Source: CAIQJJ01 sp964606085
Lineage (GTDB): Bacteria; Chloroflexota; Anaerolineae; Anaerolineales; UBA4823
NCBI GenBank assembly: GCA_964606085.1
Contig: CAZSFD010000012.1
Location: 14,935-78,934 of the forward strand
Direction: 5' to 3'
DNA length: 64,000 bases
Both the position numbers and the translations under genes were made by a program. A model generated the notes under the pieces. That model saw only the letters and a program-made list of their open reading frames with translations, was not told the origin of the DNA and did no database searches. Below, piece by piece: positions 53,453-61,880 of this stretch (its first letter is position 1; every line of letters starts with the position of its first letter).

Positions 53453-55435
53453 TCAGGCATGTTGGATGGTGAAAACGGCGGCATCGTTGGCAGGGATGGA
53501 GAGGCGACCGACATCATCGGACAAATCGCCATACCACTCGCTGCTGACGCGCCAGCCAGCCTGGATGGTGAGTGTAACCGGCTGCGCCTCGGGGCTATAG
53601 TTGACCAGCACGAGAACGCGGTGGGTCTCGTCGAGGGGATGTTCGGTGAGGCCGATGAGGGGGTTGTCTTTGGATATGGCGTAGCGGGTGTTGCCGGTGG
53701 TGTGAAAAATGTGACGATAGATTTGCCAAAACGGCTGGGCGGTGAAGCCGCCGGGCGTGGTGGAAAGGTGCTGTTCGATGGGGACGCTGAGGAAATCTAT
53801 GCGCCCCTTGCCCCAGGGGTGGCTGGCGAAAGCGGGGTTGCCATCGGCTTCGTGGCCAAGGATGTTGGCCCCGGCGGCGGCCAGGCGGTATTGCGCTGGC
53901 GAGGCCACCTGGAAGTGGCTGTTTACGCCGGAAAGGGAGAGATACAGTTCGGCGGGGGCGGTACGCTTCTGGCGGGTCTGCACTTCGAGGCCAAAGGGTT
54001 CTTTGAACGGCGAGAGGATGCCATCGTTGAGCGAGAGGTAGAGCGCAGCACCAGCCTGTATCCTGGCATCCAGTTCATACCAGAAACGCCGCGAAAATGG
54101 GCTGCCGCCCGAAACCGACGGCATGAGGTAGCGTGCGGCATCTTTAAGCGGCTGGTCGGCATATTGGAAGGTGATCTCGAAACCGGCCTGCTTGGCGAGG
54201 ATGAAGCTGGCGTAGGCGATGCCCCACTGCTCCTGCCCGTGGGTGAGAATGCAGACAGCTTCGGTGATGCGCGGCGGCAGGGGCTGGGGGAGGCTCTCCA
54301 GAAATTGACGGAATTTGCTGAACTCGGCCAGCACCGGCTTGGGGCTGCGGTCGGCGCGGATCAGGCCGAGCTCGCGCTCGATGGGCGTCCAATCATAGGG
54401 AGCGTGGACAAGGTGGCCCTGGTCGTAACCGCACCACCACAGCAGGCCGCGGCAATCGTTGGCCCACAGCGAGAAGAGCGCCATGCGCACGTAATCGGCG
54501 GCGATTTTTTCGCTGGCGAACATCGGGCCAAGCGTACCCACTTCCTCGGCCAGGGCGGCGGTGTTGCCCACGTCGCCATACCAGCGGGTTTGGGCGGTGG
54601 CGTGCAGGCCGTTGCGCAGCGTGTTGATCGGTTCCTGGTCGCAATGCGGGGTGAAGTAGGGGTAGGGGTGGGTGGTGAGAACGTCGGTCAGTTCAGATTG
54701 GTGGACGATGCGCCAGGGGCCGTTTTCGTCGGGTTCGTCGAGCGAGTGCATGCCCGAAACGACCGGGCGCGTGGCGTCTTCGGCGCGGATGGCGTTGCTG
54801 ATGGCGGCTGTCCAGGCCCAGGCGGCCTCGGCGCTGGGGACGGGGGCCATGCAGTTACATTCGTTGCCCAAATCCCAGGCCAGGATGGCCGGGTGATCTT
54901 TGAACGAGCGCACGAAGGCCCTGACAAAGCGTGTTTCCCACAGCAACGCCAGGGGGTCGGTCAGTACGTTGCGGCCTTCGAGGGCGGGTGGCACGAACAG
55001 GCGTCCGCTCATCCAGCCGGTGAGCAGACCGACGATCAATTGCAGGCCGTTTTGTTGGGCGAGGTCGGCGAAATGGGCGAAGTGGATGAGGGCGGTGGGG
55101 GAAAGACCCGCTTGAGCGACGAGTGGATTGAAGATTGAAGGTTGAAGGTTTTCTAGCGGATCAACCTTCAACTTGTAACCTTCAACCTTCAACGGTTGCT
55201 CGCCGTGCCGAATTTCATAGGTTGAGCCGCCGCCGCCGTAAAGTTGGGTGATGGGTTGGAAATCGGGCCAGAGCGGAAAGACGCGCAGCACTTGCAGGCC
55301 CGCTTCGGCGAGTTGCTTGAAATCTGCGGCAACCACATCGGGCTGCCAGTCGCGCCACATGTGCGTGCCGGCGTGGGAGGCCCAGTAGTTGCAGCCGATG
55401 ATGAAGGAACCGGGGGTGATGAGTTTGGGAAGCAT
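53453..55435 (-). CDS. GH5-like (clan A) glycoside hydrolase
   Basis: This protein of about 660 residues has no signal peptide. FIIGCNYWASHAGTHMWRDW opens the barrel, LAWDLGNECNC holds the acid/base Glu of a clan A enzyme, and a smaller C-terminal beta domain follows (HRVLVLVNYSPEAQPVTLTI). It probably releases mannose or glucose from imported oligosaccharides. A palindromic repeat lies in frame near residue 90. The start is ATG 55435; a TTG seven codons earlier is possible. Confidence 0.82.
   Translation of the reverse strand: MLPKLITPGSFIIGCNYWASHAGTHMWRDWQPDVVAADFKQLAEAGLQVLRVFPLWPDFQPITQLYGGGGSTYEIRHGEQPLKVEGYKLKVDPLENLQPSIFNPLVAQAGLSPTALIHFAHFADLAQQNGLQLIVGLLTGWMSGRLFVPPALEGRNVLTDPLALLWETRFVRAFVRSFKDHPAILAWDLGNECNCMAPVPSAEAAWAWTAAISNAIRAEDATRPVVSGMHSLDEPDENGPWRIVHQSELTDVLTTHPYPYFTPHCDQEPINTLRNGLHATAQTRWYGDVGNTAALAEEVGTLGPMFASEKIAADYVRMALFSLWANDCRGLLWWCGYDQGHLVHAPYDWTPIERELGLIRADRSPKPVLAEFSKFRQFLESLPQPLPPRITEAVCILTHGQEQWGIAYASFILAKQAGFEITFQYADQPLKDAARYLMPSVSGGSPFSRRFWYELDARIQAGAALYLSLNDGILSPFKEPFGLEVQTRQKRTAPAELYLSLSGVNSHFQVASPAQYRLAAAGANILGHEADGNPAFASHPWGKGRIDFLSVPIEQHLSTTPGGFTAQPFWQIYRHIFHTTGNTRYAISKDNPLIGLTEHPLDETHRVLVLVNYSPEAQPVTLTIQAGWRVSSEWYGDLSDDVGRLSIPANDAAVFTIQHA
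55128..55197. repeat. Inverted repeat inside the GH5-like gene
   Basis: TTGAAGATTGAAGGTTGAAGG-type units on the left face AACCTTCAACTTG / CCTTCAACCTTCAAC-type units on the right. In the protein it encodes the stretch LKVEGYKLKVDPLENLQPSI, between conserved barrel segments. Confidence 0.7.
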
Positions 55436-55552
55436 CGTTTCGTAGGGAGCAGACAAGGTTTTGAGGATGGAATGGAACGCGTGCGATTCTACCCCCTAAC
55501 CCGCATAAAGCGGAACGACCAGGCTGCTAATCCAGGAACTCGTTGGGCCACT

Positions 55553-55602
55553 GTGGCGCAAACCTTTGGTTTGCGAACACGCGCAAGTCAGAGACTTGCG
55601 CC
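55553..55602. repeat. Double-hairpin repeat upstream of the FtsX permease gene
   Basis: GGCGCAAACC / GGTTTGCG and GCGCAAGTC / GACTTGCGCC form two small stems, with an outer TGGCGCAA / TTGCGCCA pairing. The region 55436-55680 holds no gene. Confidence 0.75.
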
Positions 55603-55680
55603 ACGGGCTATTTTCAAAGCAACATGAGTATAATTGCGCCCTGTTCGGCAAAAATAAATGGTCTCTGCGTCTAATGAATT

Positions 55681-58560
55681 ATGCCCCTCCTCTCTGCTAT
55701 CCCCTTCGCAATCAAACGCCTGTGGAGCCACCGCGGGCTGGCGTTGTGCCTGCTGGCCGGGTTGGCTGCGGCGGTGGCGCTGGCCGTGGCCGTGCCGCTC
55801 TATGCCGATGGCGTTAATTACAACCTGCTGCAGACAGCGCTGGTTAAATCTGCGGCGCAATCTCGGCGCGCGCCGTTCACGTTCATTTTTCATTATGTGG
55901 GCAGTTGGCATGTCCCGGTAGCGATTGCTGGCTACACGCCAGTAGATACCTACATGCAGGAACGCCTGGCCGGGACAATCGGCCTGCCGGTGGATCAATT
56001 CACCCGCTACATCTCCACCGACAACCTGCAACTTTACCCCGACATCGAAAAGATCAACAAAAACCGGCGGCTCGACCTGGTGAAACTGGCCTTCGTCAGT
56101 GAGATTTTCGACCACATCACGCTGGTTGATGGTTCTGCCCCCCTCCCGCCTTCCGGGGGAGGGGCCGGGGGTGAGGGTGCAATCCAGGCCCTCGCCCCGC
56201 TCAAACTGGCCAACGACCTCGGCCTGGAACTGAACACCCCCTACCTGCTCTACCAGCCGGCTGACGGCGCCGAAGAAGCCATCCGCATCAAGGTCATCTT
56301 CACCGGCTTCTGGACGCCCACCGACGCCAACGACGGGTTCTGGTTCTACCCGCCCGAAGCCTTCGACAAGCGCCTGTTGATCCCCGCCGAGACCTTCTTC
56401 GGCCCGGTGGCAGCGGCCATCCCGCTGCCCGTCAACGAGGCCGCCTGGCGCTTCGACTTCGATGGCCGCGGCGTCCATGCCGAGAGCGTGCCGGGCCTGC
56501 TGACCAACATCACCCAGGCGCAAACCCAGGTCAACGGCCTGCTGCCCAACACCGACCTGGAAACATCGCCCGTCCAACCGCTGCGCCAGTTCCGCCAGTC
56601 GTCTTCATCGCTGACCGGGCTGTTGTTCATTTTCAGCGCGCCGGTGCTGGGGCTTTCGATCTACTTCCTGGGGTTGGTAGCGGGGATGCTGATCCGCCGC
56701 CAACGCAACGAGATCGCCGTGCTGCGTTCGCGTGGCGCTTCGCGGCGGTGGGTGGTCAGCGTGTACCTGGTGGAATGGCTGCTGCTCGGCGGAGCGGCGC
56801 TGGGCCTGGGGCTGCTGGGCGGCGGGCAGTTGGCGTTGCTGGTCAGCCGCACGCAGTCATTTCTCGATTTTTCGCGGCTGGTGGATGTACCCATCCGCAT
56901 CACCTGGAACGTGGTGGCAGCGGGGGCGGGGATCGCCGGGCTGGCGATCCTGTTCAGCCTGCTGCCGGCCTGGCAGGCGGGCAAATTTACGGTCGTTTCG
57001 TACAAGGTGGAACGCGCCCGGCAGATGCAGCGCCCGCTGTGGCAGCGTCTGTACCTGGATGTGATGCTGTTGGTACCTTCGCTGTATGGCCTGTACACGC
57101 TGCGGGCCGAGGGTTCGCTGCGCCTGATGGGGCGCACCCTGGGAACAAGTAACCCGTTCGAGAATCCACTGCTGTTTTTGCTGCCCACCTTCTTCATCAT
57201 CTCGCTCAGCTTGCTGCTGGTGCGTTTTCTGCCGTTCGTGCTGTCCTTTTTGGCCTGGTTTGCCGCCCAACTGCCCTTCACGGTCGGGTTGATGGCGCTG
57301 CGCCAGTTGGCGCGTTCGGCGGGCAGTTATGTGGGGCCGCTGCTGCTGATGGTGATCACGCTCAGCATGGCAGGATTTGTGTCGTCTATGGCGCAGACGC
57401 TCGATAACTATCTGAAAGATAACGCCTACTACGAAGTGGGCGCTGACCTGAACCTGGCCGAAAGCGGCGAGTACACCGGCGAACGCCCGCAAGGCCCCAG
57501 CCAGCCCGGCGCACCCCGCCCCACCCCACCGCCCTCCACCAACGACGAACCCGCCGTATGGAACTTCCTGCCCGTCTCCGACCACCTGACCCTGCCCGGC
57601 GTAGAAGCCGCCGCCCGCGTGGGCCGCTACGAAGCCGAAATGGAAGCCGGCGGGCGGCGCGCCGGCGGCCAACTGGTGGGCATAGACCGCACCGAGTTCC
57701 CCTTCGTGGCCTTCTTCCGCGAGGATTTCGCCAGCGAACCCTTCATGGGCCTGCTCAACCGCCTGGCCTTCGACCCGGCCGCCATCATCGTAGACCGCGC
57801 CACGTGGGATCGCTTCAAGTTCAACACCGGCGACACGGTGCAGATCACGGTAGATTTGCAGGGCGAGAAAACCATCCCCTTCAAGGTGGCTGGCGTGACG
57901 AGCTACTTCCCCACGCTCTACCCCGAAGAAGGTCCGTTCTTCATCGGCAACCTGGAATACATCTTCGAGAGCGCCGGCGGCCTGCAACCCTACGACGTGT
58001 GGCTGCGCACCGCCCCCGGTTCAGACACCGACGCCATCATCAGCGGCATCAACGCCCTGGGCATCGGCGTGATCGCCTATCAGGATGCGCGCACCGCCCT
58101 CGAAGAAGCCTTCGGCGCGCCCAACCGCCAGGGCATGCTCGGCCTGCTCTCGGTGGGCTTCCTGGCGGCCTCGCTGCTGACGATTTTGGGCTTTTTGCTC
58201 TATGCGCTGTTCTCGTTCCAGGAGCGTTTCGTGCAACTGGGCGTGATGCGCGCCGTGGGCCTGGGGCGGCGGCAGATGGCGGCGGCGCTGGCGCTGGAGC
58301 AGTTTATTTTGATTGCGGTGGGGCTGGCGGCAGGCACGGGCATTTCGGTGCTGGCTTCCTACCTGTTCATCCCGCATCTTCCCGTAGCCATCGGCACGCA
58401 CCCTGGCACGCCGCCCTACGTCGTCGCCATCGCCTGGGGCGACATCACCCGCGTCTACATCATTTTCGGCGTGATGCTCTTCGTGGGCATCAGCCTGACA
58501 CTGATTTCACTATCCCGGATGAAAATTTTCCAGGCGGTGAAGTTGGGAGAGATTGTGTAG
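55681..58560 (+). CDS. FtsX-like ABC transporter permease (fused, two FtsX domains)
   Basis: This 959-residue membrane protein has an N-terminal helix (residues 18-42), a large extracellular domain, a first FtsX helix set near 320-440, another extracellular domain and a second set near 820-955, so two MacB/LolC-like halves are fused. A CCCCCTCCC / GGGGGAGGGG repeat (56138-56164) encodes the PLPPSGGGAGGEG loop in the first extracellular domain. It forms a MacB/Lol-type export or lipoprotein-handling system with the three genes downstream. Confidence 0.88.
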   Translation: MPLLSAIPFAIKRLWSHRGLALCLLAGLAAAVALAVAVPLYADGVNYNLLQTALVKSAAQSRRAPFTFIFHYVGSWHVPVAIAGYTPVDTYMQERLAGTIGLPVDQFTRYISTDNLQLYPDIEKINKNRRLDLVKLAFVSEIFDHITLVDGSAPLPPSGGGAGGEGAIQALAPLKLANDLGLELNTPYLLYQPADGAEEAIRIKVIFTGFWTPTDANDGFWFYPPEAFDKRLLIPAETFFGPVAAAIPLPVNEAAWRFDFDGRGVHAESVPGLLTNITQAQTQVNGLLPNTDLETSPVQPLRQFRQSSSSLTGLLFIFSAPVLGLSIYFLGLVAGMLIRRQRNEIAVLRSRGASRRWVVSVYLVEWLLLGGAALGLGLLGGGQLALLVSRTQSFLDFSRLVDVPIRITWNVVAAGAGIAGLAILFSLLPAWQAGKFTVVSYKVERARQMQRPLWQRLYLDVMLLVPSLYGLYTLRAEGSLRLMGRTLGTSNPFENPLLFLLPTFFIISLSLLLVRFLPFVLSFLAWFAAQLPFTVGLMALRQLARSAGSYVGPLLLMVITLSMAGFVSSMAQTLDNYLKDNAYYEVGADLNLAESGEYTGERPQGPSQPGAPRPTPPPSTNDEPAVWNFLPVSDHLTLPGVEAAARVGRYEAEMEAGGRRAGGQLVGIDRTEFPFVAFFREDFASEPFMGLLNRLAFDPAAIIVDRATWDRFKFNTGDTVQITVDLQGEKTIPFKVAGVTSYFPTLYPEEGPFFIGNLEYIFESAGGLQPYDVWLRTAPGSDTDAIISGINALGIGVIAYQDARTALEEAFGAPNRQGMLGLLSVGFLAASLLTILGFLLYALFSFQERFVQLGVMRAVGLGRRQMAAALALEQFILIAVGLAAGTGISVLASYLFIPHLPVAIGTHPGTPPYVVAIAWGDITRVYIIFGVMLFVGISLTLISLSRMKIFQAVKLGEIV
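56138..56164. repeat. GC palindrome inside the FtsX permease gene
   Basis: CCCCCTCCC and GGGGGAGGGG flank GCCTTCC. Its translation resembles that of the repeat inside the lasso cyclase (6069-6086). Confidence 0.7.
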
Positions 58561-58570
58561 GAGAATGTCT

Positions 58571-59968
58571 ATGCTGCGAAAATTGTTCGCTTTTACAATC
58601 ATCGCCTCGCTGTTGGCGGCGTGTACCGTGGGCGGTGGCGGGCCAGCGCCCACGCCGACGATGGTGCCAACACCCATCGTGGCGCAGAAACCCACCTACA
58701 CCGTCACGCGCGGTGATGTCTCGAAGGTGCTGGAACTGCGCGGGCGCGTGGTGCCGGTCAAACAGCAGGACGTGTTCTTCGGCGCTGAGGGCTTCGTGCA
58801 AGAGATTCTCTTCAGCCGCGGCGATATGGTCAAGGCCGGCGACGTGATCGCCCGCCTGGAAGAACCCGAAGAATACGAAACCAAGTTGGCCGCGGCCGAA
58901 CTGGCCCTGACGCAGGCCAAAATCGATCTGGAAACGCTCAAGCTCGACATCCCCGTCAAAATCGCCGAAGCCGAACTGGAAGTGATCAAACAGAAAGAAG
59001 CCCTGGACAGCGCCCAAAAAGCGGTTGACCGCCTCGGCCAGCCGCGGGTGAGCGATCCCTTGCGCCTGGAGCAGGCCAAAGCCACCCTCGCCGGGGCAAA
59101 GACCGCCCTCGATGAAGCGCAAGAACTTTACGATGACACCCGCAGCCTTGATGAGACCGATCCAGAACGCATCTACGCCGTCAACACCCTGCTCAACGCC
59201 CAACGCGAATACTATGCCGCCGTGATCAACCTCAATTACATGCTTGGCGTCCCTACCGAAAGCGAAATCGCCAAAGCCAGTGTAGACCTGGCCCTGGCGC
59301 AGGCCAAATACGACCGCGCCCTGGCCACCGTCGAAAGCATGAAGCAGCCCGGCGGCCCCTTCGAACTGCTCCTGGCCGAAGCCAAAATCAACGACGCCGA
59401 AGCCAAAGTGGAAGAAATTAAGCAATCCAAAGAAAATGTCGAACTGCGCGCCCCCTTCGACGGGCAAATCATGTCGCTCAACATCGCCGTTGGCGATCAG
59501 GTAACCGCCCGCAAAGCCGCCGCCACCCTGGCCGACCCCAACGACCTCGAAATCTCCGTTATCCCCACCACGCAAGAACTGGCCGACATGGGCGTCGGCC
59601 AAAAGGTGCTGATCCGCCTGACCAGCCAGCAGGGCAAAGAAGTGACCGGCTCGGTGCGCCTGCTGCCCGATACCAGCACTGGCACGTCTGGCAGTCAAAA
59701 AGACCCCTCCGCCCGCATCGTCCCCGATCCCGAAACCGCCACGCTGACGCTCAACGAGGCCGTCACCGTCATCATTGACATCGAAACCCGCGCCGATGTG
59801 CTATGGCTGCCGCCCGCCGCGCTGCGCTCCTTCCAGGGCCGCGACTTCGTCCTGGTCGTTGAAGATGGCGTGCAGCGCCGCCTGGACGTGCGCCTGGGCC
59901 TCAAATCCGCCGACCGCATCGAAATCGTCAGCGGGCTGGAAGAAGGGCAGGTTGTGGTTGGCCCATAA
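58571..59968 (+). CDS. HlyD-like membrane fusion lipoprotein
   Basis: This 465-residue protein has a lipobox (SLLAACT, Cys near residue 17), a biotinyl-lipoyl-like hairpin start (VVPVKQQDVFFGAEGFVQEI), a long coiled-coil region (about 110-290, rich in Ala/Glu/Lys) and a beta-barrel tail. It links the FtsX permease to the outside. AGGAG lies seven bases before ATG 58571; the frame overlaps the permease stop. Confidence 0.88.
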   Translation: MLRKLFAFTIIASLLAACTVGGGGPAPTPTMVPTPIVAQKPTYTVTRGDVSKVLELRGRVVPVKQQDVFFGAEGFVQEILFSRGDMVKAGDVIARLEEPEEYETKLAAAELALTQAKIDLETLKLDIPVKIAEAELEVIKQKEALDSAQKAVDRLGQPRVSDPLRLEQAKATLAGAKTALDEAQELYDDTRSLDETDPERIYAVNTLLNAQREYYAAVINLNYMLGVPTESEIAKASVDLALAQAKYDRALATVESMKQPGGPFELLLAEAKINDAEAKVEEIKQSKENVELRAPFDGQIMSLNIAVGDQVTARKAAATLADPNDLEISVIPTTQELADMGVGQKVLIRLTSQQGKEVTGSVRLLPDTSTGTSGSQKDPSARIVPDPETATLTLNEAVTVIIDIETRADVLWLPPAALRSFQGRDFVLVVEDGVQRRLDVRLGLKSADRIEIVSGLEEGQVVVGP

Positions 59969-59970
59969 AT

Positions 59971-60013
59971 TCACGCATCACGTTTCATGGCCTCGTGATG
60001 CGTGAAACGTGAT
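59971..60013. repeat. Inverted repeat between the HlyD-like and ATPase genes
   Basis: TCACGCATCACG / CGTGATGCGTGA and, nested, ATCACGTTTCA / TGAAACGTGAT form stems. The second ends at the ribosome binding site of the next gene. Confidence 0.75.
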
Positions 60014-60025
60014 GGAGCTATCGTC

Positions 60026-61048
60026 ATGATTACCTGCGAAAACCTCGTCAAAATATATTCGCTCTCCGGCGTCGAAGTGATGGCGCTGCAAGGGCTGGAT
60101 TTGCACGTGGAAACCGGCGAAATGCTCGGCATCGTGGGCGCATCCGGTTCGGGCAAATCCACGCTGCTCAACGTGCTGGGCGGGCTGGATCGTCCCTCGG
60201 CGGGGCGGGTGGTGGTGGATGAACGCGACCTGCTCAAGCTAAGCGATGGCGAACTGGACACCTATCGCCGCACCGAGGTTGGCTTCGTCTGGCAGCAGGT
60301 GACGCGCAACCTGGTACCCTACCTGAACGCCCTCGAAAACGTGGAACTGCCCATGCGCCTGACGCGCCTCTCGCCGCGCAAACGCCGCCAGCGCGCCCTC
60401 GAACTGCTCGAAACCGTGGGCATGGCGCACCGCCTGAAACACACCTCGGCCCAGCTTTCGGGCGGCGAGCAGCAGCGCGTGGGCATCGCCGTGGCGCTGG
60501 CCAACCAGCCCAAAATCTTGCTGGCCGACGAACCCACCGGCGAAGTAGACACCGCCACCGCCCTCGACATCTACGCCGCCTTGCGCCGCATCAACGAGAC
60601 CTACCAGACCACCACCATCATCGTTTCGCACGACCCCAACATCGGCCATCACACCGACCGCGTGGTGGCTATTCGTGACGGGAAGACGAGTTCGGAGACG
60701 GTGAGGGCGGGGGGGGCCGGGGAGCAGGGGGGCGAGGGGGAAATGAAAGATAAACCGGTCGAGGAAACGCCCATGGTTCATTTTGAAGAACTGATCGTCC
60801 TCGACAGCGCCGGGCGCTTGCAACTGCCACGCGGTTACCTCGAACACCTCAACATCGGCGACCGCGTGCGCGTGGAATTGACCGAGGGCAGCATCATCAT
60901 CCACCCGGTGGCCGGGCGCGGCCGCACCGCCGCCCCCACCGAAGCCGCCCTGCCCAGCCCCGACGAACTCTACGTCGAACAGGAAGACGTGGCCCCCGAA
61001 ACAGCACGCGTCCCCTGGTTTAGCCGCATCCGCAAGAAGACACAATGA
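60026..61048 (+). CDS. LolD/MacB-type ABC ATPase with C-terminal AbrB-like domain
   Basis: This 340-residue protein has Walker A GASGSGKSTLLN (about 37-48), signature LSGGEQQR and Walker B ILLADEPTGEVD. After residue 230 comes a Gly/Glu-rich linker and then VLDSAGRLQLPRGYLEHLN with GDRVRVELTEGS, the pattern of a SpoVT-AbrB swapped-hairpin DNA-binding domain. An ABC ATPase that also carries such a domain is unusual. The ATG at 60026 follows GGAG by eight bases. It should pair with the second ATPase downstream. Confidence 0.87.
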   Translation: MITCENLVKIYSLSGVEVMALQGLDLHVETGEMLGIVGASGSGKSTLLNVLGGLDRPSAGRVVVDERDLLKLSDGELDTYRRTEVGFVWQQVTRNLVPYLNALENVELPMRLTRLSPRKRRQRALELLETVGMAHRLKHTSAQLSGGEQQRVGIAVALANQPKILLADEPTGEVDTATALDIYAALRRINETYQTTTIIVSHDPNIGHHTDRVVAIRDGKTSSETVRAGGAGEQGGEGEMKDKPVEETPMVHFEELIVLDSAGRLQLPRGYLEHLNIGDRVRVELTEGSIIIHPVAGRGRTAAPTEAALPSPDELYVEQEDVAPETARVPWFSRIRKKTQ

Positions 61049-61055
61049 CAAGGTA

Positions 61056-61140
61056 AGTGGGTGACAAGGTGACCTGGTGAATATGACTCACCCGGTCACC
61101 GTGCCACCCCATCACCTTGCCACCCACTCACCGTTTCACC
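61056..61140. repeat. GGTGACAAGGTGA-type repeat between two ATPase genes
   Basis: GTGGGTGACAAGGTGACCTGG on the left and CACCTTGCCACCCACTCACC on the right form an imperfect stem. A longer relative is inserted in the E2 gene (62930-63045). Confidence 0.65.
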
Positions 61141-61141
61141 C

Positions 61142-61861
61142 ATGCCCACTCCTATCCTCCGCACCGAAAACGTCACCCGCACCTATCACACCGGCAAGCA
61201 AGATGTTCAGGCCTTGCGCGGCGTCTCACTCGAAGTGCCGCGTGGCGTGCTGGCCGCCCTCAAGGGGCGCTCTGGCTCTGGCAAGACGACGCTGCTCAAC
61301 CTGCTCGGCGGGTTAGACCGCCCGACCAGCGGCGAAGTGTATTTTGATGACCAGCCACTCTCAAAGCTCAAAGAAACGCAATTGACTCACCTGCGCCGTC
61401 ACAAGATCGGGTTCATCTTCCAATCCTTTGCCTTGTTACCCACCTATTCGGCCTATGAAAATGTCGAATTTATGCTGCGCCTTGCGGGGCTGCGCATGAG
61501 AGAACGCGGCGAGCGCGTGCGGCGCTACCTGCACGTGGTCGGGCTGGCCAGGTGGGCCACGCACCGCCCGGATGAAATGTCGGGCGGGCAACAGCAACGC
61601 CTGGCCATCGCCCGCGCCCTGGTCACGCAGCCGACGCTGATCCTGGCCGACGAACCCACCGGCGAGTTAGATACCGTGACCACGCGTCAGATTTTGTCGC
61701 TGTTCAAGCACGTCATCGCCCGCGAAGGCGTCACCATCCTCACCACCACCCACGACCCCATCGTGGATGAGTATGCCGACATCATCTACACGCTGCAAGA
61801 TGGACAATTGCTGACGCCCGAAACCAAAACGACCGTTGAAGAAAAAACATCCCAGGTCTAA
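61142..61861 (+). CDS. LolD/MacB-type ABC ATPase
   Basis: This 239-residue protein has Walker A GRSGSGKTTLLN (about 40-51), the Q-loop FIFQSFALLP, signature MSGGQQQR and Walker B LILADEPTGELD. It is of normal length without extra domain. With the AbrB-tailed ATPase it gives two different ATP-binding subunits for one fused permease. Its 3' end is part of a terminator. Confidence 0.92.
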   Translation: MPTPILRTENVTRTYHTGKQDVQALRGVSLEVPRGVLAALKGRSGSGKTTLLNLLGGLDRPTSGEVYFDDQPLSKLKETQLTHLRRHKIGFIFQSFALLPTYSAYENVEFMLRLAGLRMRERGERVRRYLHVVGLARWATHRPDEMSGGQQQRLAIARALVTQPTLILADEPTGELDTVTTRQILSLFKHVIAREGVTILTTTHDPIVDEYADIIYTLQDGQLLTPETKTTVEEKTSQV

Positions 61862-61880
61862 ACAGACCTGGGATGTTTTT
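61842..61880. terminator. Terminator between the ABC operon and the E2 gene
   Basis: AAAACATCCCAGGTCT and AGACCTGGGATGTTTT form a 16-bp stem with loop AAAC and T-tracts on both sides. It overlaps the ends of both converging genes. Confidence 0.9.

Noticed and set aside
53330..55138. Long plus-strand open frame opposite the GH5-like gene
   Set aside because: It lacks motifs and a ribosome binding site, while the minus-strand product has a full barrel and catalytic motifs.
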